Source: Thermoplasmata archaeon (lineage in GTDB: Archaea; Thermoplasmatota; Thermoplasmata; Lutacidiplasmatales; UBA184). From it: DNA of 64,000 bases. Below the pieces are notes generated by a model. It saw nothing but the letters and a program-made list of their open reading frames with translations, was not told the DNA's origin and ran no database searches. A program made the translations under genes and the position numbers. Where the stretch lies: contig JAKIVS010000001.1 in the NCBI GenBank assembly GCA_022750435.1, positions 1-64,000 on the forward strand. Direction: 5' to 3'. The first letter of the stretch is position 1; every line of letters begins with the position of its first letter. Shown here piece by piece: positions 11,969 through 21,023 of the stretch.

Positions 11969-13285
11969 TCAGGGCGCGCAACCGGAGACTGCGTAATCGT
12001 CGCCGTTGAATTCGGCGTACCCGTAGTCCTCGTACAGGTCCGTCTCGGTGACGGTGACCTGGTTCACGGGGTCGTAGAACACCGTCACGCCGGTGCTGGC
12101 GTCGTACGAGAGGAGTACGGAGGGCCCGAGCGCCTTGTGGAGCATCGACGCCGTCGCGGAGGGGATGGCGGCGTTGTCCTTCGTGCACGAGGCCGCGGTG
12201 ATCCCGCCGCCGCCGTTCCCACCACCACCGCCGGAGTTCGGAGGAGGCGACGACCCGCCGGTGGAATGGGACGGGTGGGCGATGTTCGCGGCCGGGGTGG
12301 TGCTCGGCGAGACTCCCGTCGCGGCCACGGCGGCGACGAGGACGAGCACGAGGAAACCGACCCCGGCACGGCTCGCGGGGGTCCACGCCCGGCGGCCACT
12401 CGGGGCTGCGTCGGACGAGGTCCGATGCGCGCTCGAGGCGGCCCGCGGACGGCTCCACGCACGAGCCGCCGCCCGATAGGTGCCGAAGCCCGCGCCGACC
12501 AGCAGGAGGGCGACCAACGCGCCCGTTGTTGGGAGGTAGATCGGCAGGAAGGCGGCGCCCCAGGCGACGAGCGTTCCGTAGAGGAGGTGGTGGCGAGAGT
12601 CCGAAGGCGCGGTGCGGGGCTCGCTCACCAGGAACAGCCCGAAGAACAACGTCGAGGGGTCGAGGACGCCGAGGAGCACGACGTTCGGGGCGAGCGACGT
12701 GCCGTCCGTCAGGCGAAGCAAGAGGGAGAGGGGAGCGAAGACGAGGAAGAACGTCGCCGGGATGCGCCAGGTCTTCGTCGAACGGGCGACGACCGCCGCG
12801 CCGGCCACCACCATCGCGATTTCCCCGAGCGGACCAATCCCGATCCACCAGGCCGGGGCGAGTCCGAAGGCGAAGGCGCCGAACACGACCCCCGACGCGG
12901 CGGGGTTGAGGATCGGTCGGCCGCGTACCCGAAGGACGTGCTTGCCGGTGATCGCAGCGAGGGTCACCGCACCGGCGGCCACGAGCGGGACCGTGGGGGT
13001 CAGGATGAGGGCGAGGAACAACCCGGTCGCGATCGCGCCGTCCGGGATTCGCAGTCGCTCGAACCGGAGCGACTGGAACACGAGGTCGAACACAACGGCG
13101 AGCGCCGGCAACACGACGAGCGAGACCGTCCCAACGCCGCCGAACAGCCGGATCCCCCAGATTCCGAGGAAGACAAGGACCAGCCACGTGCACCGACTCG
13201 GCGGGAACAGCGCGCCGAGCCGCCGCGCCCGGGCGCGCCAGACGGGCGCCGATTCCGGCATCTCGGGCTCGGCCGACGGACCCAC
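11969..13285 (-). CDS. RnfD/NqrB-like membrane protein with C-terminal extracytoplasmic domain
   Basis: Multiple TM segments; TGKHVLRVRGRPILNPAASGVVFG resembles NQR2/RnfD signature; Gly/Ser/Pro linker then small Cys-containing domain. Confidence 0.6.
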   Translation of the reverse strand: MGPSAEPEMPESAPVWRARARRLGALFPPSRCTWLVLVFLGIWGIRLFGGVGTVSLVVLPALAVVFDLVFQSLRFERLRIPDGAIATGLFLALILTPTVPLVAAGAVTLAAITGKHVLRVRGRPILNPAASGVVFGAFAFGLAPAWWIGIGPLGEIAMVVAGAAVVARSTKTWRIPATFFLVFAPLSLLLRLTDGTSLAPNVVLLGVLDPSTLFFGLFLVSEPRTAPSDSRHHLLYGTLVAWGAAFLPIYLPTTGALVALLLVGAGFGTYRAAARAWSRPRAASSAHRTSSDAAPSGRRAWTPASRAGVGFLVLVLVAAVAATGVSPSTTPAANIAHPSHSTGGSSPPPNSGGGGGNGGGGITAASCTKDNAAIPSATASMLHKALGPSVLLSYDASTGVTVFYDPVNQVTVTETDLYEDYGYAEFNGDDYAVSGCAP

Positions 13286-13357
13286 GATGGAAGGAGGCCC
13301 GGACCGTGCTTACACTTGTCGGGTGGCTATGTCCCGACGGCGTCGGGGCGGGGGCCG

Positions 13358-14167
13358 TCAGAATCGGGCGATGCTGCCGGTCGAGAGGGCGCGCCGCTCG
13401 AACGTCTTCCATAGGGCCATGGCCAGCCCGAAGCTGGCCACGGCGCAGATGCCGACGTACGCCCAGAGCTGGAGCATGGTCGACATCGGGGCCCCGTTCA
13501 ACCCGGCCCGTACGGCCGCGATCCCCCACGTGAGCGGAAGCAGGTCGCCGACGTACTGGAGCGGGAGGGGGAGGTTCGTGAGTGGGAAGTTCGCGCCGGA
13601 GAGCAACAGCCCGAGGAACAGGAAGATGTTCCCGAGGATGATCGAGGTCCGCAGGTAGAGCGCCACCCCGCCCAGCAAGAGCCCGAAACCGACCATGGCG
13701 AGGGCGGTGAGGACGATCGAGACGGCCAGGACCCCGTAGGAGCCGGGCGCGAATGGGACGTGGAAAATCACGACGGCGTACACGAGCGCCACCGTCACCG
13801 TCGCGAGGGAGGCGAGAATCGGGATCACCCCGCGGCCGAAGTACAGCGCGAACCGATTCGCCGGGGAGACGAGCAGGTGCTCCATCGTCCCGGCCTCCTT
13901 CTCGTTGTCCGTGGTCTGACAGACGGAAAAGACGGAGGAGTAGGTCACCGTCGCCACGGCGTTCCCCACGACGACGAACGAGACTGCCGAGGCGATTCCC
14001 GAGAGGCTCGCGACGAACGCGAAGAACACCATCTGGGTGAACGGGATGATGAAGATCGTCCCGAGGACGAAGTCGAGGCGCATGAAGCCGAGGCTGGTGC
14101 GGGGGGCGAAGATCGCGTTCACCCAGAACGTCCGGGCGATCGAGGAACGCAGCGGTGTCTCGTTCAC
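13358..14167 (-). CDS. ABC-2 type transporter permease
   Basis: Multi-TM; NEKEAGTMEHLLVSPANR, LLLSGANFPLTNLPLPLQYVGDLLPLTWG. Confidence 0.85.
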   Translation of the reverse strand: MNETPLRSSIARTFWVNAIFAPRTSLGFMRLDFVLGTIFIIPFTQMVFFAFVASLSGIASAVSFVVVGNAVATVTYSSVFSVCQTTDNEKEAGTMEHLLVSPANRFALYFGRGVIPILASLATVTVALVYAVVIFHVPFAPGSYGVLAVSIVLTALAMVGFGLLLGGVALYLRTSIILGNIFLFLGLLLSGANFPLTNLPLPLQYVGDLLPLTWGIAAVRAGLNGAPMSTMLQLWAYVGICAVASFGLAMALWKTFERRALSTGSIARF

Positions 14168-14176
14168 GTTCGCTCC

Positions 14177-14977
14177 CTACCAGTCGTTGAGGTCGCCGGC
14201 CTCGAGTACGTGCCGCTCGACCCGGCGGAAGACGGTCCCGGCGATGCCGAGGTACAGGGCCGTGGTGCCGAGCGCGCCGGCCATGTCCCCCCAGAACCCC
14301 CACGAGAACCCCTGGTAGCCCGGAATCGCCAGGTACCGGAGGGCATCGAGCGCCCAGGTCGGCGGCAGAACGAGGGACACCGGGTTGCTCCAGAACGGGA
14401 GGAGGACGACCGGGAACATGCACCCGGTCCCGATGTAGAAGGCGAACTCGCCGACGTTCTGGACGAAGCCGGCGTACCGGGTGTACACGTACGCCGCCGC
14501 GAAGACCACGCCCACGGCGGCGAGCGTGGTGATCACGAACGCGAACATGAGGAGGAACAGGAGCGGGTTCGCGAGCGGGATCGGATGGCCGTAGGTGATC
14601 GCGACGACGACGAAGACGATCGCGCCGCCGAGGAGGCCCGCGAGGGTGTTCCAGATGACCCGCCCGAGCACGATGTACAGGTACGGCGTCGGGGCGGTCA
14701 AGGTCGGCTCGAGCGTGCCGAGATGCCGGTCCTGGCCGGTCGCCCAGCCGCTCCCGTACAGGGTCTGGCCCCACATGCTCATCATCCCGGCCCCGAGGAT
14801 CGCGTACAGGACGAACCACGGCCCGGAGCCGGCGAACAGCTCGTAGGAGACGAGCCCGAAGACCACCGGGGCGATGAGGCTCGGGACGAGCCACTGGGGG
14901 TCGGCGAGGAAGGTGAGCACGGCGAGGCGCATCACGGCGAGCAGCGAGCGTCCGCGGGAGTAGGACCGGGCGACCAT
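14177..14977 (-). CDS. ABC-2 type transporter permease
   Basis: Multi-TM; GTLEPTLTAPTPYLYIVLGR; adjacent to ATPase. Confidence 0.83.
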   Translation of the reverse strand: MVARSYSRGRSLLAVMRLAVLTFLADPQWLVPSLIAPVVFGLVSYELFAGSGPWFVLYAILGAGMMSMWGQTLYGSGWATGQDRHLGTLEPTLTAPTPYLYIVLGRVIWNTLAGLLGGAIVFVVVAITYGHPIPLANPLLFLLMFAFVITTLAAVGVVFAAAYVYTRYAGFVQNVGEFAFYIGTGCMFPVVLLPFWSNPVSLVLPPTWALDALRYLAIPGYQGFSWGFWGDMAGALGTTALYLGIAGTVFRRVERHVLEAGDLNDW

Positions 14978-14980
14978 CGA

Positions 14981-15964
14981 CTACGTCGCCTCCTCCTCGA
15001 CCAGGTCGAGGTACACGTCCTCGAGGGAAGTGCGCCGCTCACGCACGGTGAGCTCCGCGTGGTTGGTGAGTTGGTTGCGGATCGTGTCGAGCGAGAGGTC
15101 CGTGGTCCCGACCCGAAGGGTCAGCCGCAGCTTGGGGCCGAACTCCTCGCTCACGATGCGGGAAACGCCGGCGATGTGCTTGAGCCGGGCCACCTCCCCT
15201 TCGTCGAAGCCGTACGCCTCGACCTCGATCGTCCGGTCCCCGCCGACGAGCCGGCGGAGCCCGGCGACGGTGTCCCGCGCGACGATCCGGCCCCGGCTTA
15301 GGACCGCGATCCGCTCGCACAGCTCCTCGGCCTCGAACATGTAGTGCGTCGTCAGGAAGATCGTCACGCCGTCCGCGACGAGGCTCCGGATCAGCTTCCG
15401 CGTCTCGCGGGCGCTCTTGGGGTCGAGTCCGATCGTCGGCTCGTCGAGGAACAGCACTTCGGGTCCGTGCAGGATCCCCCGCGCGAGGTGGAGCTTCTGT
15501 TTCATGCCGCGCGAGAACTCCTCGACCCTCCGGTCGGCGGCGCTCGTGAGGTCCACGCGGTCGATGACCTCCTGGATGCGGCGGTCGCGCCGCTCCATCG
15601 GGACGCCGTAGAGGTCGGCGAAGTAGCGCAGGTTCTCGCGCGCGCTGATGCGGTTGTAGAGGCCCCGCTCCCCGCCGAGGACCAACCCGATCCTCGGGCG
15701 CAGCCGCACGGCGTCCTTCACGACGTCCATTCCCAGGACCTCGACGGTGCCGCTCGTCGGGATCAGGAGGGTCGAGAGGATCTTCGTGAACGTCGTCTTC
15801 CCCGCGCCGTTCGGGCCGAGGAGGCCGAAGATCTCGCCGTCCGCCACATCGAGGTCGACGCCTCGCAGGGCCTCCGTCCGCACCAGCTCGTTGAAGAAGA
15901 ACCCCTTCCGGCTCTCGAAGACGCGACGAACGTCGCGCGTATGGATGGCTGGTCCCTTGCTCAT
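14981..15964 (-). CDS. ABC transporter ATP-binding protein
   Basis: Walker A GLLGPNGAGKTTFTK, signature EFSRGMKQKLHLARG, Walker B VLFLDEPTIGLD. Confidence 0.95.
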   Translation of the reverse strand: MSKGPAIHTRDVRRVFESRKGFFFNELVRTEALRGVDLDVADGEIFGLLGPNGAGKTTFTKILSTLLIPTSGTVEVLGMDVVKDAVRLRPRIGLVLGGERGLYNRISARENLRYFADLYGVPMERRDRRIQEVIDRVDLTSAADRRVEEFSRGMKQKLHLARGILHGPEVLFLDEPTIGLDPKSARETRKLIRSLVADGVTIFLTTHYMFEAEELCERIAVLSRGRIVARDTVAGLRRLVGGDRTIEVEAYGFDEGEVARLKHIAGVSRIVSEEFGPKLRLTLRVGTTDLSLDTIRNQLTNHAELTVRERRTSLEDVYLDLVEEEAT

Positions 15965-16084
15965 GGTCGTGGTGGCTGGAGCGCGCGCGAGGCGGGCACT
16001 GCTACTAAGGGGTTATCCTCCAGTCACCGCCGGTGAGGTCCCGAAACACACGAACCCTCTAATCGGTCGAAGGGGTCCGTAAGC

Positions 16085-16525
16085 GTGGCCGCGGGGGACG
16101 GGTCGGAGCCCGAGGGTCCCACCTCCCCAGTTCCCCCCACGCGCCGTACTCGCCGGGGCCGGCGACTCTGGATGGCGGTCCTCCTCGCAGTTGGAGTCGC
16201 CGCCGTCCAGGTCGTGGCGGCGTTCGAGCTCCCCGTCACGACCGACTTCTCCCTCTCCGTCCGCTCGCAGGGGCTGACGGCGAGCGTCGAGTATCGAACG
16301 TTTCCCACGGGGGCCCAGGTCTCGTTCTCCTGGGACACGAGCAGCGGCCGAACGGTGACGTTCAGCCTCCTTGGCGCGGGCGGCCAGGTCCTCTCCACGA
16401 GCTCCGCGGCCTCCGGCAACCTCTCGTTCACCGCCGAGGCCGGCCCGTATGGGTTCCAGAGCTACTCGTGGCTCCCGGAGTTCGTCACCGTCGCAGGAAA
16501 CTACGCGTCGCCGGTGCTCCGCTGA
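16085..16525 (+). CDS. hypothetical membrane-anchored/secreted protein
   Basis: GTG-start ORF with one N-terminal TM and beta-rich ectodomain (SFSWDTSSGRTVTFSLLGAGGQVLSTSSAASGNLSF). Confidence 0.55.
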   Translation: MAAGDGSEPEGPTSPVPPTRRTRRGRRLWMAVLLAVGVAAVQVVAAFELPVTTDFSLSVRSQGLTASVEYRTFPTGAQVSFSWDTSSGRTVTFSLLGAGGQVLSTSSAASGNLSFTAEAGPYGFQSYSWLPEFVTVAGNYASPVLR

Positions 16526-16591
16526 CGGTGCGAATCTCGATTTCCCGTCAATCGTTATATCGGTCGCCCCGCTCGCGCGACGAGGACATCG

Positions 16592-17671
16592 GTGGCGGAG
16601 GCGAGCGAAGTCGCGCAGCCCGGCGGATCCGATGGCCCGGCAGACCTGCCCAAGGCTGAGCTTCCCAAGCTCTACCGGGCGATGGTCCTCGCCCGGGTCG
16701 TGGACGAACGCTGCCTAACCTTGCAGCGCCAGGGTCGCATCGGCTTCTACGTCCCGCTCCAGGGGCAGGAGGCCGCCCAGGTCGGGTCGGCCTGGGCGCT
16801 GGACCCCGAGGACTGGATCTTCCCCGCGTACCGGGAACTCGCGGTGGCGCTCGTCCGGGGCGTGCCCGTCAAGCTGCTGCTCGACCAGTTCATCGGCAAC
16901 TCCGGCGACGTCCTGAAAGGACGGCAGATGCCAAACCACTACGGCTACCGGGAATTCCGGTTCGTCACCGCGTCGAGCCCCGTCGGCACCCAGATTTCCC
17001 AGGCGGTCGGCGCGGCGATGGCGGCGCGCTGGAAGGGGGAGGAGATCGTGACGGTCACCTACTTCGGCGACGGCACGACGAGCTCGAACGACTTCCACGC
17101 CGGCCTCAACTTCGCCGGCGTGTTCAAGGCCCCGACCATCTTCTTCTGCCAGAACAACCAGTGGGCGATCTCGCTCCCGCGCGAGCGCCAGACCCACAGC
17201 GAGACCCTCGCGATCAAGGCGACCGCGTACGGCTTCCCCGGCGTCGTGGTCGATGGCACGGACGTACACGCGGTGTTCGCCGCAGTCCGGGCGGCACGGG
17301 CCCGCGCCCTGGCCGGCGAGGGACCGACACTCATCGAGGCCCAGGTGTACCGATTGGGGCCCCACTCCACGTCGGACGACCCCCGGCGGTACCGGACCGA
17401 CGCGGAGCTGGCGAAGTGGAAGGAGAAGGACCCGATCGCGCGACTCAAGCACGAGCTGCTGACGGCCTCGGTCTGGACCGAGGAGGAGGACGCCACCCTC
17501 TGGGAGACGACCCGCAAGGAGGTCGTCGCCGCGTTCGAGTCCGCGGAGGCGACCCCGCCGGTCGACCCCCTCACCATGTTCGACGATGTGTTCGCCGAGC
17601 GACCGGCCGGGTTGGAACTCCAGCGGGCCTCGTTCGCGGAACTGCTCAAAGACGGTGGTCTCAAACCATGA
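16592..17671 (+). CDS. 2-oxoacid dehydrogenase E1 component, alpha subunit (copy 1)
   Basis: TPP motif FGDGTTSSNDFHAGLNFAGVFKAPTIFFCQNNQWAIS; HSTSDDPRRYR. Confidence 0.94.
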   Translation: MAEASEVAQPGGSDGPADLPKAELPKLYRAMVLARVVDERCLTLQRQGRIGFYVPLQGQEAAQVGSAWALDPEDWIFPAYRELAVALVRGVPVKLLLDQFIGNSGDVLKGRQMPNHYGYREFRFVTASSPVGTQISQAVGAAMAARWKGEEIVTVTYFGDGTTSSNDFHAGLNFAGVFKAPTIFFCQNNQWAISLPRERQTHSETLAIKATAYGFPGVVVDGTDVHAVFAAVRAARARALAGEGPTLIEAQVYRLGPHSTSDDPRRYRTDAELAKWKEKDPIARLKHELLTASVWTEEEDATLWETTRKEVVAAFESAEATPPVDPLTMFDDVFAERPAGLELQRASFAELLKDGGLKP

Positions 17672-18645
17672 CGGAACTCACGATCGTCCAAGCGATCAAT
17701 CGCGGCCTCGCCGAAGCGATGCGGGCCGACCCGGACGTCCTGGTCCTCGGGGAGGACGTGGGCGTCAACGGCGGCGTCTTCCGGGCCACCGAGGGACTCC
17801 ACAAGGAGTTCGGCGCGGACCGCGTGATCGACACGCCGCTCAGCGAGACCGGCATCGTCGGCGCCGCCATTGGGATGGCGCTCTACGGGCTCAAGCCCAT
17901 CGCCGAGATCCAGTTCGTCGATTTCATCTATCCGGCGTTCGACCAGATCGTCAGCGAACTCGCGAAGTTCCGCTACCGTTCCGGCGGACAATACCCCTGC
18001 CATGTGGTCATCCGCTCGCCGTACGGGGGCGGGATCAAGGGCGGTCTGTACCACTCGCAATCGCCCGAGGCGTACTTCGCCCACACCTCCGGCCTCAAGG
18101 TCGTCATTCCCTCGACCCCCGCCGATGCGAAAGCGCTCCTCACGACGGCGATCCACGACCCGGACCCGGTCCTCTTCCTCGAGCCGAAGAGGATCTATCG
18201 CGCCGTCTCGGGCGAGGTGCCCGACGGCGAGCTCCGAGTCCCGTTCGGTGTCGCACGGACCGCGCGCGAAGGGGCGGATGTGACGCTCCTCGCCTACGGC
18301 GCGATGATCCCCACGTGTCTCCAGGCGGCCGAAACGCTCGCGGCGTCCGGCGTCCAGGCCGAGGTGCTCGACCTCCGCACTCTCGTACCGCTCGACGAAG
18401 CGGCGGTGCTTGCGTCCGTCGAGAAGACCGGCCGCGCCGTCATCGTCCACGAGGCTCCTCGATTCTGCGGCTTTGGGGCCGAGCTCGCGGCGATCCTCGC
18501 CGAGAAGGCGTTCTTCTCCCTCAAGGCGCCGGTCCAGCGGGTCACCGGCTACGACACGCCGTTCCCATACGCCCTGGAAAACATGTATCTCCCGAACGCC
18601 GAACGGATCGTCCACGCGGCGCGGGCGACGCTCGCCGCGGGGTGA
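17668..18645 (+). CDS. 2-oxoacid dehydrogenase E1 component, beta subunit
   Basis: VLGEDVGVNGGVFRATEGL, DTPLSETGIVGAAIGMA, FDQIVSELAKFRYRSGGQ. Confidence 0.95.
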   Translation: MTELTIVQAINRGLAEAMRADPDVLVLGEDVGVNGGVFRATEGLHKEFGADRVIDTPLSETGIVGAAIGMALYGLKPIAEIQFVDFIYPAFDQIVSELAKFRYRSGGQYPCHVVIRSPYGGGIKGGLYHSQSPEAYFAHTSGLKVVIPSTPADAKALLTTAIHDPDPVLFLEPKRIYRAVSGEVPDGELRVPFGVARTAREGADVTLLAYGAMIPTCLQAAETLAASGVQAEVLDLRTLVPLDEAAVLASVEKTGRAVIVHEAPRFCGFGAELAAILAEKAFFSLKAPVQRVTGYDTPFPYALENMYLPNAERIVHAARATLAAG

Positions 18646-18651
18646 ACGACG

Positions 18652-19947
18652 ATGGTGTACGAGTTCCGGCTCCCCGACATCGGGGAGGGGGTCGCCGAAG
18701 GCGAGGTCGTCAAGTGGTTCGTCAAGGCCGGGGATACGATCCGCGAGGACGCACCGCTCGTCTCGGTCCTGACGGACAAGGCGAACGTCGAGATCCCGTC
18801 CCCGAAGTCCGGCACGGTCGTTGCGCTCCACGCCCAGGAAGGAGAGAAGGTCAAAGTCGGGGGCCTCCTCGTCACCATCGAGGTTGCGGGAAGCGGAGCG
18901 ACGGCGGCGCCGCCCGCGGGCCCGGTCCCTGCCGCACCCGCCCCGCCCTCCCAGGAATCGGCCACCGGGCCTCCGGCCGCGACGTCCCCACCGGCCGCCG
19001 CCACCGGTCGCGTGCTCGCCGCACCGTACGTGCGCCGCCTCGCCTCGGAGCGGGGAATCGACCTCGCTACCGTGACCGGTACCGGACCGGGCGGGCGGGT
19101 CACCGAAGCGGACCTGACCGCCCCCTCCGCTCCCGCGCCGGCGTCCCCTCCGGCTCCCGCTGCGCCGACCCCGTCGACGGAGCGCCCGGCCACACCGGCA
19201 ACCCCGGCGAAACCGAGCCTCGCCTCCGTCTCGAACGACGCCGAGTTCGAGCGCATCCCGATCCGCGGCGTTCGTCGGGTCATCGCCGAGCACATGACCG
19301 AGGCGACCCACCGAGCCGCCCACTTCACCTATGTCGAGGAGGTCGACGTGACCGAACTCGTCCGCCTCCGCGACCACATGGCGAAGCACGTCGAGAAGAA
19401 TGCGGTCAAGCTCTCCTACCTGCCGTTCGTGGCCAAGGCGATCGTCGCCGGGCTGCGTTCCCAGCCATGGATGAATGCCCGGATGGACGACGAGCACCAG
19501 GAGCTCCACGTCTACAAGGACGTCCACATCGGGATCGCGACCGCCGCTCCGGAAGGGCTGATCGTTCCCGTCGTCCGCAACGTCGAGTCGAAGAGCATCG
19601 CGAAGCTCGCCCGCGAGATCCAGGAGCTCGCGGAGCGGGGCCGGGCCGGCAAGCTCACGCGCGCGGAGCTGACCGGAGGCACCTTCACGATCACGAGCCT
19701 CGGCGCGCTCGGCGGGGTCATGGCGACGCCGATCCTGAACTACCCGGAGGTCGCCATCCTCGGGGTCCACCGGATCGTCCGGCGGCCCGTGTACCTCCCC
19801 GACGGCACGATCGCTCCGGCGCAACTGATGAATCTCTCGGTCTCCCTCGACCACCGGGTCCTCGACGGGATCGTCGGGGCCCAGTTCCTTCACGTGGTCA
19901 AGGGCCATCTCGAGGACCCGCACCAGCTGTTCGCCGAACTGGCATGA
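18652..19947 (+). CDS. 2-oxoacid dehydrogenase E2 (dihydrolipoyl acyltransferase)
   Basis: Lipoyl domain DKANVEIPSPKSG, Ala/Pro linker, PSBD, catalytic SVSLDHRVLDG. Confidence 0.95.
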   Translation: MVYEFRLPDIGEGVAEGEVVKWFVKAGDTIREDAPLVSVLTDKANVEIPSPKSGTVVALHAQEGEKVKVGGLLVTIEVAGSGATAAPPAGPVPAAPAPPSQESATGPPAATSPPAAATGRVLAAPYVRRLASERGIDLATVTGTGPGGRVTEADLTAPSAPAPASPPAPAAPTPSTERPATPATPAKPSLASVSNDAEFERIPIRGVRRVIAEHMTEATHRAAHFTYVEEVDVTELVRLRDHMAKHVEKNAVKLSYLPFVAKAIVAGLRSQPWMNARMDDEHQELHVYKDVHIGIATAAPEGLIVPVVRNVESKSIAKLAREIQELAERGRAGKLTRAELTGGTFTITSLGALGGVMATPILNYPEVAILGVHRIVRRPVYLPDGTIAPAQLMNLSVSLDHRVLDGIVGAQFLHVVKGHLEDPHQLFAELA

Positions 19948-20993
19948 CCGACGCTCCCGCCCTCGTCCCGCTCGACTACTCGGCGCACACGCTCGGGGAG
20001 CTTCTCGGTCCCGAGTGGAGCGACTCCCTCGTCCGGGCCTTCCGATGGATGACCCTCGCCCGGGTGCTGGACGGACGCATGCTGGCGCTCCAGCGTCAGG
20101 GGCGAATCGGGTTCTATGGGCCGGCGACCGGCCAGGAGGCGGTCAGCGTGGGGGCGGCGCTCTCGATCGGGCCGACCGACTGGGTGTTCCCGGGACTCCG
20201 CGAGCAGCTCGTCGCGCTCGCCCGGGGCCACTCCCTGACGACCTACATGCACCACCTGTTCGCCGACGACCGGGATCCCGCCCGCGGTCGCCAGATGCCG
20301 TGCCATCCGAGCGCCCGCGAGGTTCGGTACGTCTCGATGTCGTCGGTCATCGGGACGCAGGTCACCCAGGCGGTCGGCCTCGCCTACGGCCTGAAGCTCC
20401 GGGGCGACCCGTCGGTGGCGCTCGCCTTCTTCGGGGACGGGGCCACGAGCGCGAACGACTTCCACGCCGGCGCGAATCTCGCCGCCGTCTGGAACGCACC
20501 GGTCGTGCTGTGCTGCACGAACAATCAGTGGGCGATCTCGGTGCCGGTCGAGCACCAGACCGCCGTGGCGACGCTCGCGGAGAAGGCGAAGGCGTACGGC
20601 TTGCCCGGCGAGCGCGTCGACGGGACGGACATCGTCGCGGTCACCTCGCGCCTCCGGTCGGCCGTCGCCCGCGCGCGTTCCGGCGAGGGACCGTCCCTCC
20701 TCGAGTTCGTGGTGTACCGGATGACGCCGCACTCCAGCTCCGACGACCCGACCCGCTACCAGTCGGCGGACTGGATGGCCCGGGCCCGGGCGCGCGACCC
20801 GTACCTCCGGCTCGAGGGATTGCTGCGGACCCTCGGGCTCGCCGACGACGGGTCGGTCGCGGCGTGGCGCGAAGAGTCGGACGCGTCGGTCCGGGCGGCG
20901 ATCGCCGAGGCCGAGGCGGCCCCGTCCCCGGTTCCGGAGTCGCTCCTCACCGACGTGTTCGAGTCCGTCGATGGACGCCCCGCACCGTCTTAG
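19944..20993 (+). CDS. 2-oxoacid dehydrogenase E1 component, alpha subunit (copy 2)
   Basis: FFGDGATSANDFHAGANLAAVWNAPVVLCCTNNQWAIS; HSSSDDPTRYQ; ATG overlaps E2 stop. Confidence 0.93.
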   Translation: MTDAPALVPLDYSAHTLGELLGPEWSDSLVRAFRWMTLARVLDGRMLALQRQGRIGFYGPATGQEAVSVGAALSIGPTDWVFPGLREQLVALARGHSLTTYMHHLFADDRDPARGRQMPCHPSAREVRYVSMSSVIGTQVTQAVGLAYGLKLRGDPSVALAFFGDGATSANDFHAGANLAAVWNAPVVLCCTNNQWAISVPVEHQTAVATLAEKAKAYGLPGERVDGTDIVAVTSRLRSAVARARSGEGPSLLEFVVYRMTPHSSSDDPTRYQSADWMARARARDPYLRLEGLLRTLGLADDGSVAAWREESDASVRAAIAEAEAAPSPVPESLLTDVFESVDGRPAPS

Positions 20994-21023
20994 CCTCGGC
21001 CGACTCCCTCGCGCCGAGGCACC

